Part shown: positions 1 to 6,094 of the stretch, in pieces | How the letters are laid out: every line of letters begins with the position of its first letter | Position numbering within the stretch: position 1 is the stretch's first letter | Source of the DNA: UBA2942 sp045127535 | GTDB lineage: Bacteria; Bacillota; Clostridia; Lachnospirales; Lachnospiraceae | NCBI GenBank assembly: GCA_045127535.1 | Contig: JBGVQN010000019.1 | Coordinates: 1-6,217 of the forward strand | DNA length: 6,217 nucleotides | Direction: 5' to 3' | Position numbers and translations under genes: made by a program | The notes under the pieces: generated by a model | Seen by the model: the letters and a program-made list of their open reading frames with translations, nothing else | Told to the model about the DNA's origin: nothing | Databases searched by the model: none

Positions 1-500
1 GCATCCTTTAAGGTGGCTGTACCGGAGGTGACAGGATGCACCTTTGCGCCTAACAGACGCATACGGTATACATTCAGTGCCTGGCGCTCTGTATCTTCTT
101 TGCCCATAAAAATCTCACATTCCATGCCCATCAGCGCAGCCACAGTAGCAGTGGCTACACCGTGCTGTCCGGCACCGGTTTCTGCAATGACACGGGTCTT
201 GCCCATTTTCTTAGCAAGGAGTACCTGACCTAATACGTTGTTGATCTTATGGGAACCGGTGTGGTTTAAATCTTCCCGTTTTAAGTAGATTTTGGCACCG
301 CCTAGATCTTTTGTCATGCGCTCTGCGTAGTACAGTCTGGAGGGACGGCCGGCATAATTGTTCAGAAGCTCGGTGAGCTCTTTGTGAAATTCAGGGTCAT
401 TTTTGTAGTGGGTATATGCTTCTTCTAATTCGATAACTGCATTCATCAGGGTTTCCGGGATATACTGTCCCCCGTGAATACCAAATCTGCCAGTAGACAT
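1..500 (-). CDS. trpB: Tryptophan synthase beta chain, N-terminal part (runs off left edge)
   Basis: TrpB condenses indole with L-serine to give tryptophan, using pyridoxal phosphate, in a complex with TrpA in the cytosol. The visible 166 codons begin MSTGRFGIHGGQYIPETLM and include HTGSHKIN, whose Lys85 matches the PLP-binding lysine (Lys87 in Salmonella), and AETGAGQHG, which carries the catalytic glutamate. This is the ordinary TrpB1 type that works with TrpA, not the longer TrpB2. Two in-frame ATGs exist, at 518 and 500. I chose 500 because AAAGGAA (509-515) precedes it at a usable distance and MSTGRFG is the usual family start; nothing resembling a ribosome site precedes 518. It lies 56 bases after trpC, in the same direction. 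The C-terminal half and any trpA lie outside the window. Identity is very secure. Confidence 0.97.
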   Translation of the reverse strand, partial: MSTGRFGIHGGQYIPETLMNAVIELEEAYTHYKNDPEFHKELTELLNNYAGRPSRLYYAERMTKDLGGAKIYLKREDLNHTGSHKINNVLGQVLLAKKMGKTRVIAETGAGQHGVATATVAALMGMECEIFMGKEDTERQALNVYRMRLLGAKVHPVTSGTATLKD

Positions 501-556
501 AGTGATAATTCCTTTCATGGTTTGTGAGTATTTGCGGAGTAAGCCAGTTGTAGAAG

Positions 557-1351
557 CTACAGCTGACTGCGCAAATGGTTCAGCATCTGTTGTTTGTTGG
601 GAGCGCGCATTAGGGTTTCTCCGATGAGGACGCCGTTGGAGCCGATGGCATGGAGTTTGGCGATATCCTCTGGGGTTTTTATGCCGCTTTCGGATATAAA
701 GAGGATATTTTCAGGGACCTGGCTGCGGAGGCGGAGGGTGGTTTCAAAGTCTACCTGAAAAGTTTTTAAGTTGCGGTTGTTGACCCCCAGGATGTTGGCT
801 CCGGCGTTTAGGGCACGGGTGATTTCCTGCTCGTCGTGGGTTTCTGTCAGGACGGACAGACCCAGTTCTGTGGCCAGGGAATGATAGGCTTTTAGCTGGC
901 TGTCATCCAGGATGGAACAGATCAGCAGGATGGCAGAGGCACCTAGTACCTTTGCTTCATAGATCATGTATTCATCTACGGTAAAATCTTTACGCAGTAC
1001 CGGGATGGATACGTTTGCAGCGATTTCCTGCAGATAAGCATCTTTGCCTAAAAACCAGTAAGGTTCTGTGAGGCAGGAGATGGCAGCTGCACCTGCGGTC
1101 TGGTATTCCTGGGCAATGGAGAGATAAGGGAAATCTTCTGCAATGATGCCTTTGGAGGGAGAGGCTTTCTTGACTTCACAGATAAAGGACATGTCTGCAC
1201 CGGACAGTGCCTTTGTGAAGGGAAAGCCTGTATTGGTAGAAAGTGCCTCTGCCTGACGGCGCAGTTGGGTAATAGGCTTTTTGGCTTTGGCTTCTTTGAC
1301 CCGCAGCTGTGTACGGGCGGCGATGGTATCTAAAATGGTTTCCCTGCTCAT
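557..1351 (-). CDS. trpC: Indole-3-glycerol phosphate synthase
   Basis: TrpC decarboxylates and closes carboxyphenylamino-deoxyribulose phosphate to indole-3-glycerol phosphate, the step before tryptophan synthase. The 264-residue product is the normal length of a single-function enzyme, a TIM barrel with no fused TrpF domain. Visible active-site residues are Glu59 and Lys61 in CEVKKASPSKG, Lys121 in LRKDF, Glu170 in VLTETHDEQE, Asn191 or Asn192 in GVNNRNL, and Glu221 in SESGI; these match the known Glu-Lys-Lys-Glu-Asn-Glu set of the family. The start is supported by AGGAGAG about six bases upstream. The ATG overlaps the TGA of trpGD as ATGA, so translation is probably coupled. The gene ends with TAG, and trpB follows after 56 bases with no trpF between them. 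Confidence 0.98.
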   Translation of the reverse strand: MSRETILDTIAARTQLRVKEAKAKKPITQLRRQAEALSTNTGFPFTKALSGADMSFICEVKKASPSKGIIAEDFPYLSIAQEYQTAGAAAISCLTEPYWFLGKDAYLQEIAANVSIPVLRKDFTVDEYMIYEAKVLGASAILLICSILDDSQLKAYHSLATELGLSVLTETHDEQEITRALNAGANILGVNNRNLKTFQVDFETTLRLRSQVPENILFISESGIKTPEDIAKLHAIGSNGVLIGETLMRAPNKQQMLNHLRSQL

Positions 1352-2937
1352 GCGTTGCTCTCCTGTATAAATTCCTGCAGCTTTGCCAGTGCCTTGCCGC
1401 TGTCGATCAGTTCTTCTGCCATGCGGACACCTTGTTCCATGGTTTCTGCCTTGCCGGTTATATAAAGTGCGGCACCTGCATTTAAGCAGACGGCGCAGCG
1501 CTTTGGTCCACGTTCGGTGCCCTGTAAAATGGCTTTGGTAATGGCAGCATTTTCTGCAGGAGTACCGCCGGTCAGATCCGATTTGCTGCAGCGGGTGTAA
1601 CCAAACTGCTCCGGTGTGATCTCATAGGAGGAAGACCAGCCATCTTTGATCTCACAGACAGTAGTAGGTGCGCTCATGGAGATCTCATCCAATTGATCCT
1701 GTCCGTAAACAACCATTCCCCGCTTTACGCCCAGGTTTGCCATAACCTGTGCCAGAGGCTGTACCAGAGCTTCTTCATAAACACCCATCAGTTCCATATT
1801 GGCACCGGCAGGATTGGTAAGGGGACCAAGGATATTAAAGACAGTACGGATGCCCAGTTCCTTGCGGATGGGGGCTACGTATTTCATAGCCAGATGGTAA
1901 TTTTGTGCAAAGAGGAAACAGATATTGATCTTCTTTAGGAGTGTAGCGCTTTGTTCTGGTGGGATGGTGATGTTTACACCAAGCGCCTCTAATACATCTG
2001 CAGCCCCTGATCTGCTGGAAGCAGCACGGTTGCCATGCTTTGCAACGGATACCCCTGCAGAGGCAATAACCAGGGAAGCAGTAGTAGAGATATTAAAGGA
2101 ATTGGAACCATCTCCCCCGGTACCTACGATTTCTAAGACATCCTGATCATGAAGCAGTTTCACGCAATGCTCACGCATGCCGGTAGCAGAGCCTGTGATC
2201 TCTTCAATGGTTTCCCCTTTTAAGGACAGGGCAGTGAGATAGGAGGAAATCTGTATCTGGCTGGCATTTCCGTCCATAATCTCATTCATGACCTGATATG
2301 CTTCTTCGTAAGACAGATCCTGTCTCTTGGATAATTTTACAATGGCTTCTTTGATCATAAGCTTCCTCCTGATAGACTGAATAAAATTTTGCATTATAGT
2401 GATACCCTCTGGGGTCATAACGGATTCCGGATGGAACTGTACCCCATACACCTGCAGTTCTTTCTGTTCCACAGCCATAACTTCTCCATCCTCTGTCCAT
2501 GCAGTGACTTGCAGGTCAGGAGGAAGGGTTTCCTGTATCACTGCCAGAGAATGATATCTGGCAGCCTGGAAAGGAGAGGCAATGCCTTGAAACAGTACAC
2601 TGTCCGGTGCAGTTTCGATCATGGAGGACTTTCCGTGCATTAGTTCCTTTGCATAGGAAACGGTGCCGCCAAATGCCTGGCAGATGGCCTGATGTCCCAG
2701 GCATACACCAAAGATGGGGATGATGCCCTTTAATTTTTGAATCACTTCTACACAGATACCTGCATCCTCCGGCCGTCCGGGTCCTGGTGAAAGGATGATG
2801 GCTTTTGGATGTTTGGCAGCGATTTCTGCAACGGTCAGTGCGTCGTTTCGCACTACCTCTATCTCAGGATCGATACTGCCCAAAAGCTGGTACAGGTTAT
2901 AAGTAAAGCTGTCATAATTATCAATCAGCAGTATCAT
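1348..2937 (-). CDS. trpGD: Fused anthranilate synthase glutamine amidotransferase / anthranilate phosphoribosyltransferase
   Basis: This 529-residue protein joins two enzymes. Residues 1 to about 190 are TrpG, a class-I glutamine amidotransferase that feeds ammonia to TrpE: oxyanion loop SPGPGRPEDAG (50-60), nucleophile Cys79 in GVCLGHQ, and His169/Glu171 in FHPES. Residues from about 194 are TrpD, which transfers phosphoribosyl from PRPP to anthranilate: GTGGDGSNSFNIST (272-285) is the PRPP loop and KHGNRAASSRSG (300-311) the next conserved loop. I chose the ATG at 2937, not the earlier one at 2997, because MILLIDNYDS is the family start, AAGGAGG precedes it about seven bases away, and it overlaps the trpE stop as ATGA. 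The length equals that of the enterobacterial TrpGD fusion. The linker is almost absent, and a complete ribosome site with ATG survives at the junction (2356-2370), so free TrpD may also be made. Confidence 0.96.
   Translation of the reverse strand: MILLIDNYDSFTYNLYQLLGSIDPEIEVVRNDALTVAEIAAKHPKAIILSPGPGRPEDAGICVEVIQKLKGIIPIFGVCLGHQAICQAFGGTVSYAKELMHGKSSMIETAPDSVLFQGIASPFQAARYHSLAVIQETLPPDLQVTAWTEDGEVMAVEQKELQVYGVQFHPESVMTPEGITIMQNFIQSIRRKLMIKEAIVKLSKRQDLSYEEAYQVMNEIMDGNASQIQISSYLTALSLKGETIEEITGSATGMREHCVKLLHDQDVLEIVGTGGDGSNSFNISTTASLVIASAGVSVAKHGNRAASSRSGAADVLEALGVNITIPPEQSATLLKKINICFLFAQNYHLAMKYVAPIRKELGIRTVFNILGPLTNPAGANMELMGVYEEALVQPLAQVMANLGVKRGMVVYGQDQLDEISMSAPTTVCEIKDGWSSSYEITPEQFGYTRCSKSDLTGGTPAENAAITKAILQGTERGPKRCAVCLNAGAALYITGKAETMEQGVRMAEELIDSGKALAKLQEFIQESNA
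2356..2370 (-). promoter_or_regulatory. Internal Shine-Dalgarno and start codon at the trpG/trpD junction
   Basis: Inside the fused trpGD frame, AGGAGG (2370-2365) lies six bases before an ATG (2358-2356), which is codon 194 of the fusion and the first residue of the TrpD domain (MIKEAIVKL). The site is translated through as Arg-Arg-Lys-Leu-Met. It is a stronger match to the ribosome-binding consensus than the sites of several other genes here. It could drive separate translation of a roughly 336-residue TrpD, or be a leftover from two once separate genes. The match is seen directly; its use is inference. Confidence 0.7.
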
Positions 2938-4421
2938 AAGATTCCTCCTTCTGCCTGCAGCAGTGCATTGATCACTGCTTTTGCCTTGTTCTGGCATTCG
3001 TCATACTCTTTTTCCGGTATGCTGTCTGCTACGATGCCGGCACCGGACTGTACACAGATCCGCCCATGCTTTTTATATGCCAGCCGGATGGCGATGCATA
3101 CATCCAGATTTCCGGTAAAGTCCAGATATCCAATGGCACCTCCGTAGATCCCTCTGGGGTGCTGTTCCAACTCCTGGATGATTTCGCAGGCTCTCAGCTT
3201 TGGAGCACCGGAAAGAGTTCCGGCAGGGAGGATGGCATCTACTGCATCCAGTGCATCTTTGTCTGGTGCGATTTTTCCGGATACGGAAGAAGCAATGTGC
3301 ATCACGTGGGAAAAATACTGGATCTGGCAGTGTTGCTCCACCTGTACGCTGCCAAGGCGGCTAAGCTTGCCGATGTCGTTGCGGCCTAAGTCTACCAGCA
3401 TATTGTGTTCTGCCAGCTCCTTTTGATCCTGAAGCAGTTCTTCTGCCAGTGCCTGATCCTCATCAGGTGTGGCGCCTCTTGGTCTGGTACCTGCCAGAGG
3501 GAAGGTGTGCAGGATGCCGTCTTTTAAATTCACCAGTGTTTCCGGGGAAGCCCCTGCAATTTCGATATCATCACTGGAAAAATAAAACATATAGGGGGAG
3601 GGATTGGTGGTGCGCAGGACGCGGTAGGTATCAAAGAGACTGCCTTCTGCCTCTGCTTCCAGTGGATTGGAGATGACCGCCTGGAAAATGTCTCCTTCAT
3701 GAATATAGTGCTTGGTCTCCTCGACCATCTGGCAGTAACGTTCCCTGGAATAGCGTGGAGTCAGTTCCCCCTTTAAATGCAATGGTTTCAATACTGCTTT
3801 GGCATTGCTGCGCAGCAGCTGTTCCATTTCATCCAAATCTGCCTGCGCCTGTTGACAGGAAGCTTCCAGATGGTTTGGATCAACACCTGTAATCAGGATG
3901 ACCTTCTGGCGGTAGTTGTCAAATGCAATGACTTTATCAAACAGCATGAAGTCTGCGTCCTGGAAGGTCTCATCAGAGTCAGCAGAAAGCTTCAGGGTTG
4001 GTTCTCCATACTGGATGTAATCGTAGGAAAAGTATCCTACCAGCCCTCCGGTAAAAGGAGGCATGCCCGGGACCCTGGGACTTTTGAAGCGGGAGAGTAT
4101 TTTTCTGAATACTTCTTTTGGATGAGCAGGGTGTAAGATCTCCTCTGTGCCATTGCCTTCCTCTGCAGCAGTGCGGATGTGGACTGTACCTTTCGTACAG
4201 GTAATTTCCAAAGCAGGAGCGTATCCAAGAAAGGAAAAGCGTCCCCAGCTGCGGGAGTCGTCTGCACTTTCCAGCAGATAGCAGTGTCTGCTGGCAGCCC
4301 GGATGGTACGCATGACCTCGATAGGAGTAAAGCAGTCTGCAAAAAGCTCTCTGCATACAGGAATGCGCCCATAGTCGCCTGATTTTGCAATTTCAATTAA
4401 TTGTTCATAGTCTGGATACAT
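2934..4421 (-). CDS. trpE: Anthranilate synthase component I
   Basis: TrpE converts chorismate, with ammonia supplied by the TrpG domain, to anthranilate and pyruvate; it is the first committed and feedback-controlled step. The 495-residue length is normal. LLES (49-52) in the N-terminal domain is the tryptophan-binding motif of feedback inhibition. The chorismate-binding domain shows GDIFQ (243-247), NPSPYMFYF (273-281), GASPE (290-294), PLAGTRPRG (308-316), DLGRND (344-349), LPAGTLSGAPK (398-408) and GAGIVADS (460-467). The ATG at 4421 is preceded by AGAGG (4428-4432) and is the first gene after the T-box leader. Its TGA overlaps the trpGD start as ATGA. One oddity is AVISNP at 248-253, where relatives usually read VLSQR or VLSNR, so a conserved arginine is replaced by proline. 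PabB is unlikely given the LLES motif and the operon. Confidence 0.97.
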   Translation of the reverse strand: MYPDYEQLIEIAKSGDYGRIPVCRELFADCFTPIEVMRTIRAASRHCYLLESADDSRSWGRFSFLGYAPALEITCTKGTVHIRTAAEEGNGTEEILHPAHPKEVFRKILSRFKSPRVPGMPPFTGGLVGYFSYDYIQYGEPTLKLSADSDETFQDADFMLFDKVIAFDNYRQKVILITGVDPNHLEASCQQAQADLDEMEQLLRSNAKAVLKPLHLKGELTPRYSRERYCQMVEETKHYIHEGDIFQAVISNPLEAEAEGSLFDTYRVLRTTNPSPYMFYFSSDDIEIAGASPETLVNLKDGILHTFPLAGTRPRGATPDEDQALAEELLQDQKELAEHNMLVDLGRNDIGKLSRLGSVQVEQHCQIQYFSHVMHIASSVSGKIAPDKDALDAVDAILPAGTLSGAPKLRACEIIQELEQHPRGIYGGAIGYLDFTGNLDVCIAIRLAYKKHGRICVQSGAGIVADSIPEKEYDECQNKAKAVINALLQAEGGIL

Positions 4422-4427
4422 GGGATA

Positions 4428-4466
4428 CCTCTTTTCTGCGCTGAATGACGATGGATGTGCCAGCGC
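4428..4466 (-). promoter_or_regulatory. trpE ribosome-binding site with hairpin just upstream
   Basis: AGAGG (4432-4428) lies six bases before the trpE ATG. Directly upstream, GCGCTG (4466-4461) can pair with CAGCGC (4443-4438) around a 17-base loop, ending five bases before the ribosome site. The pairing is seen in the sequence; an effect on translation is only a possibility. Confidence 0.45.
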
Positions 4467-4502
4467 TTACACGGCTCTGACAGGGACCAAATTCACAGGA
4501 AT

Positions 4503-4541
4503 AAAAAAAGTCCCTGACAGAATAAAAGTTCTGTCAAGGAC
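4503..4541 (-). terminator. Intrinsic terminator of the trp T-box leader
   Basis: The arms 4541-4529 and 4522-4510 form a 13-base-pair stem with one G-U pair and a six-base loop (CTTTTA), followed by seven Ts (4509-4503). Its 5' arm overlaps TCGTCCTTG (4543-4535), which can instead pair with CAAGG and GCGA of the T-box to make the antiterminator. The two structures are therefore mutually exclusive, as expected for a transcriptional T-box switch. Confidence 0.95.
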
Positions 4542-4800
4542 GATACTTACAAAAAATAGAAGTGTCGCGGTGCCACCTTGATTCATGAGAAAATCCCATG
4601 CACTTTGCGGAATACCATCATATTCCCGGCAACTAACGCATGCCTCGCGTCGCAAGCTACTAAACAAAAATGTCTTTCACCGCGCCCTCCACGGTCCATT
4701 TGGCAGCCTGCATTTCCATCCGGCTCTCACCTGCCCGGACTCTCTGTGCGCGCATAACTGCTTTGATCTCCGTTTCATCGGTTTCAACGAATCCTCGTTG
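4503..4800 (-). ncRNA. tRNA-Trp T-box riboswitch leader of the trp operon
   Basis: This untranslated leader senses uncharged tRNA-Trp and lets transcription continue into trpE when tryptophan is short. The T-box core AAGGTGGCACCGCG is at 4579-4566. Stem I can be drawn: ACCG (4782-4779) with CGGT (4682-4679), ACGG (4773-4770) with CCGT (4694-4691), GCAG (4761-4758) with CTGC (4706-4703), and the distal stem TCCGG (4739-4735) with CCGGA (4723-4719). The specifier loop side CAAATGGA (4702-4695) holds TGG at 4698-4696, a Trp codon. A Stem II pseudoknot fits as ACGC/GCGT (4650-4647, 4639-4636) with GGCA (4644-4641) pairing TGCC (4631-4628). Stem III is GGAATA/TATTCC (4626-4609). The bulge reads UGGC, so its variable base C would pair with a G discriminator, which bacterial tRNA-Trp carries. 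Codon and discriminator agree on tryptophan. Confidence 0.97.
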
Positions 4801-4806
4801 TACTAT

Positions 4807-4834
4807 ATTTTACACATATTTTTTTGTTTGTCAA
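4807..4834 (-). promoter_or_regulatory. Sigma-A-type promoter of the trp operon
   Basis: A perfect -35 box TTGACA (4834-4829), a 16-base AT-rich spacer and the -10 box TAAAAT (4812-4807) are placed so that transcription should start near 4800. That is just upstream of T-box Stem I and at the first base of a small hairpin CAACGA/TCGTTG (4800-4785). Confidence 0.85.
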
Positions 4835-5077
4835 TCCTTTTTCAAGAGAGAAATAAAAGTTTATTTGGGTATTTTTGATAAGTAGTGCTAAAAAACAATG
4901 CGTATATATGAATTGGCAGAAAATTTCATCTGCAAAACAGTGGGAGAAAATAAAATGATGCGGTTGTATGAAAGAAGATGGGTAAGAGATGAATAGAGCA
5001 GCCATGAAAAAACAATTCATGAAACGAAAACAGCGATAGTTCTAAAACATCAGGGCAGGATTGGAAAAGAGATGTTA
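4835..5077. other. AT-rich divergent intergenic region, no gene seen
   Basis: This stretch separates the trp promoter (leftward) from the cotJ promoter candidate (rightward). It is AT- and purine-rich on the plus strand. I see no tRNA, no convincing terminator and no gene. A weak five-base-pair hairpin GCAGA/TCTGC lies at 4916-4933. Two tiny overlapping frames start with ATG at 4955 (13 codons) and 4989 (16 codons, lysine/arginine-rich); neither is supported as a gene. Confidence 0.5.
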
Positions 5078-5106
5078 CACAATCTATGCTTCCTGCACAT
5101 AACATA
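5078..5106 (+). promoter_or_regulatory. Candidate sporulation (mother-cell sigma-K/sigma-E type) promoter of cotJ
   Basis: CACA (5078-5081), a 16-base spacer and CATAACATA (5098-5106) fit the known sigma-K pattern of mACm, 16-17 bases, CATAnnnTA. Sigma-E has a related -10 element, and cotJ in Bacillus subtilis is under sigma-E, so the sigma factor is not settled. The predicted start, about 5112, coincides with the first base of the inverted repeat in the cotJ leader. The pattern is short and could occur by chance. Confidence 0.45.
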
Positions 5107-5111
5107 GTACT

Positions 5112-5174
5112 AGACAGAAATCGTACTTCTGTAAAGCAGAATACACACTGTCTCAGGCTTCTTTTAGAAAGGGG
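5112..5174 (+). promoter_or_regulatory. cotJ leader with competing hairpins and ribosome site
   Basis: AGACAG (5112-5117) can pair with CTGTCT (5148-5153), enclosing TTCTG/CAGAA (5127-5131 with 5137-5141). Alternatively ACAGAA (5114-5119) pairs with TTCTGT (5127-5132). The two folds exclude each other. The ribosome site AAAGGGG (5168-5174) follows, seven bases before the cotJA ATG. The pairings are visible; regulatory use is speculative. Confidence 0.35.
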
Positions 5175-5181
5175 AATAGGA

Positions 5182-5634
5182 ATGGAAATGAACAGTGGTA
5201 CAAACCGTCCGGACTACAGGCGGCAGGCTTCACGCTATCGCAGTAATACAGGCAGCGGACGGAGAGACATGTACGGTAACATGTCATATGGCAGCAGACC
5301 CTGCGGATGCGGCAGGGAAGCAGAAAAAGTGGAAATGACCATGGACAGGGGATGTGGATGCAGCCGGGAATCTGAAAGCAGCGCAGACTGCGGCTGTCAG
5401 GAAAGACCGGCTTATTATATGGGTGAAAACCGCAAAAAGAAGGATTGTCCGAAGGTAAGCTCCAAAGGCAGTGCATTTGAGGAAATGTATCCTGTAGGTA
5501 TGGCGTATGTTCCCATGCAGGAGTTTACAGATCTATATGAAATTGGAAAGGGGTTTCAGAGAGGCACCGTATTTGCCCAGTTAGATTACCCATTTTTAGT
5601 AGGATTCTGTGCAGGGAGGTGCGGCTGTAAATGA
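5182..5634 (+). CDS. cotJA: Spore coat-associated protein CotJA with Cys-rich N-terminal extension
   Basis: CotJA is a small spore-coat component made in the mother cell and, in Bacillus subtilis, needed for assembly of CotJC into the coat. The family region is at residues about 100-140: EEMYPVGMAYVPMQEF, then GFQRGTVFAQLDYPF. The protein is 150 residues, about twice the length I recall for CotJA. The extra N-terminal 95 or so residues are Arg/Ser/Gly-rich and carry Cys-Gly-Cys motifs at 41-43, 58-60 and 70-72, with a fourth at the C-terminus (147-149); there are ten cysteines in all. Such residues could cross-link coat proteins or bind metal, which is inference. I chose the ATG at 5182 because AAAGGGG lies seven bases upstream; the frame stays open upstream to 5086 but no ribosome site was noted there. 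Its TGA overlaps the cotJB ATG. Confidence 0.9.
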   Translation: MEMNSGTNRPDYRRQASRYRSNTGSGRRDMYGNMSYGSRPCGCGREAEKVEMTMDRGCGCSRESESSADCGCQERPAYYMGENRKKKDCPKVSSKGSAFEEMYPVGMAYVPMQEFTDLYEIGKGFQRGTVFAQLDYPFLVGFCAGRCGCK

Positions 5635-5885
5635 AAGAGCGAAGCAGGTTATTAAGCGAGATAAACGAGGCAAGCTTTGCAGTAGATGAAGCTGTACTGT
5701 TTTTAGATACCCATCCAGGGGACTGCCAGGCCATGTCCTATTATCAGGAATACCGCAAAAAGAGGGAAAAGCTGATGAAGGAATATGAGGAGCAGTTTGG
5801 CCCCCTTCGCAATGATTCTGTAATGTCAGAAGGATGTTTTGCATGGCTTGACGAGCCATGGCCATGGGAAGGAGGCAGTTACTGA
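5631..5885 (+). CDS. cotJB: Spore coat protein CotJB
   Basis: CotJB is a small partner of CotJA and CotJC in the inner spore coat; its biochemical role is not known. The 84-residue product is full length for the family. The diagnostic features are FAVDEAVLFLDTHPGD (residues about 16-31), the YYQEYRKKREKL helix, YEEQFGPL, and the C-terminal WLDEPWPWEGG. The start codon overlaps the cotJA stop (ATGA), and GGAGG at 5615-5619 precedes it by eleven bases, a slightly long spacing that suggests reliance on translational coupling. Its own TGA shares its last base with the ATG of cotJC. Nothing looks damaged in this gene. Confidence 0.95.
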   Translation: MKERSRLLSEINEASFAVDEAVLFLDTHPGDCQAMSYYQEYRKKREKLMKEYEEQFGPLRNDSVMSEGCFAWLDEPWPWEGGSY

Positions 5886-6094
5886 TGTGGATTTATGAAA
5901 AAAGATTACAGTATCCGGTGAATATTTCAAAATGTAATGCAAAAATGGCACAGGTAATTATTAGTCAATTCGGCGGTCCTGACGGTGAGCTGGCTGCGTC
6001 ACAGCGGTATCTGTCTCAGCGCTATACCATGCCAAATAAGGTGGCCAAGGGTCTTCTTACGGATATAGGCACTGAGGAATTTGCACATCTATGA
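5885..6094 (+). CDS. cotJC: CotJC (manganese-catalase-like spore coat protein), N-terminal 69 residues only, interrupted
   Basis: CotJC belongs to the manganese catalase family and sits in the spore coat. The product starts MWIYEKRLQYPVNISKC and continues through GGPDGELAASQRYLSQRYTMP to GLLTDIGTEEFAHL, then stops at TGA. Full CotJC is about 190 residues. In the family the helix normally continues HLEMIATM after this point; here the next bases do not encode that in any frame. Glu35 and the EEFAH ligands Glu65 and His68 of the dimanganese site are present, but the later Glu and His ligands in the missing part are not, so this fragment cannot form a complete metal site. The start is certain: AAGGAGG at 5869-5875 and a TGATG overlap with cotJB. 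The intact first 69 codons suggest the break is recent or reversible. It could be a pseudogene or a gene split by an excisable element. Confidence 0.9.
   Translation: MWIYEKRLQYPVNISKCNAKMAQVIISQFGGPDGELAASQRYLSQRYTMPNKVAKGLLTDIGTEEFAHL

Noticed and set aside
501..518. Upstream trpB start at 518 giving MKGIIT before MSTGRFG
   Set aside because: No ribosome site precedes it, and its first codons contain the AAAGGAA site that serves the ATG at 500.
2938..2997. A 20-residue N-terminal extension of trpGD from the ATG at 2997
   Set aside because: It overlaps trpE deeply, lacks the family sequence, and the ATG at 2937 has an AAGGAGG site and the MILLIDNYDS start.
4441..4500. A second, tandem T-box after the first terminator
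   Set aside because: There is no second AGGTGGNACCGCG core, Stem I or T-tract; only a short copy of the terminator arm is present.
4784..5020. 78-codon minus-strand open frame with a hydrophobic, Phe/Ser/Ile-rich product
   Set aside because: It spans the trp promoter and the 5' end of the T-box, has no ribosome site I can see, and its composition reflects an AT-rich intergenic sequence.
4955..5039. Two tiny overlapping plus-strand frames (13 and 16 codons), the second rich in Lys/Arg
   Set aside because: The second lacks a convincing ribosome site, neither resembles anything known, and such lengths arise easily by chance.
5086..5181. A longer CotJA beginning at the ATG at 5086
   Set aside because: It would place translation across the candidate promoter and leader hairpins, and the ATG at 5182 has a well-spaced AAAGGGG.
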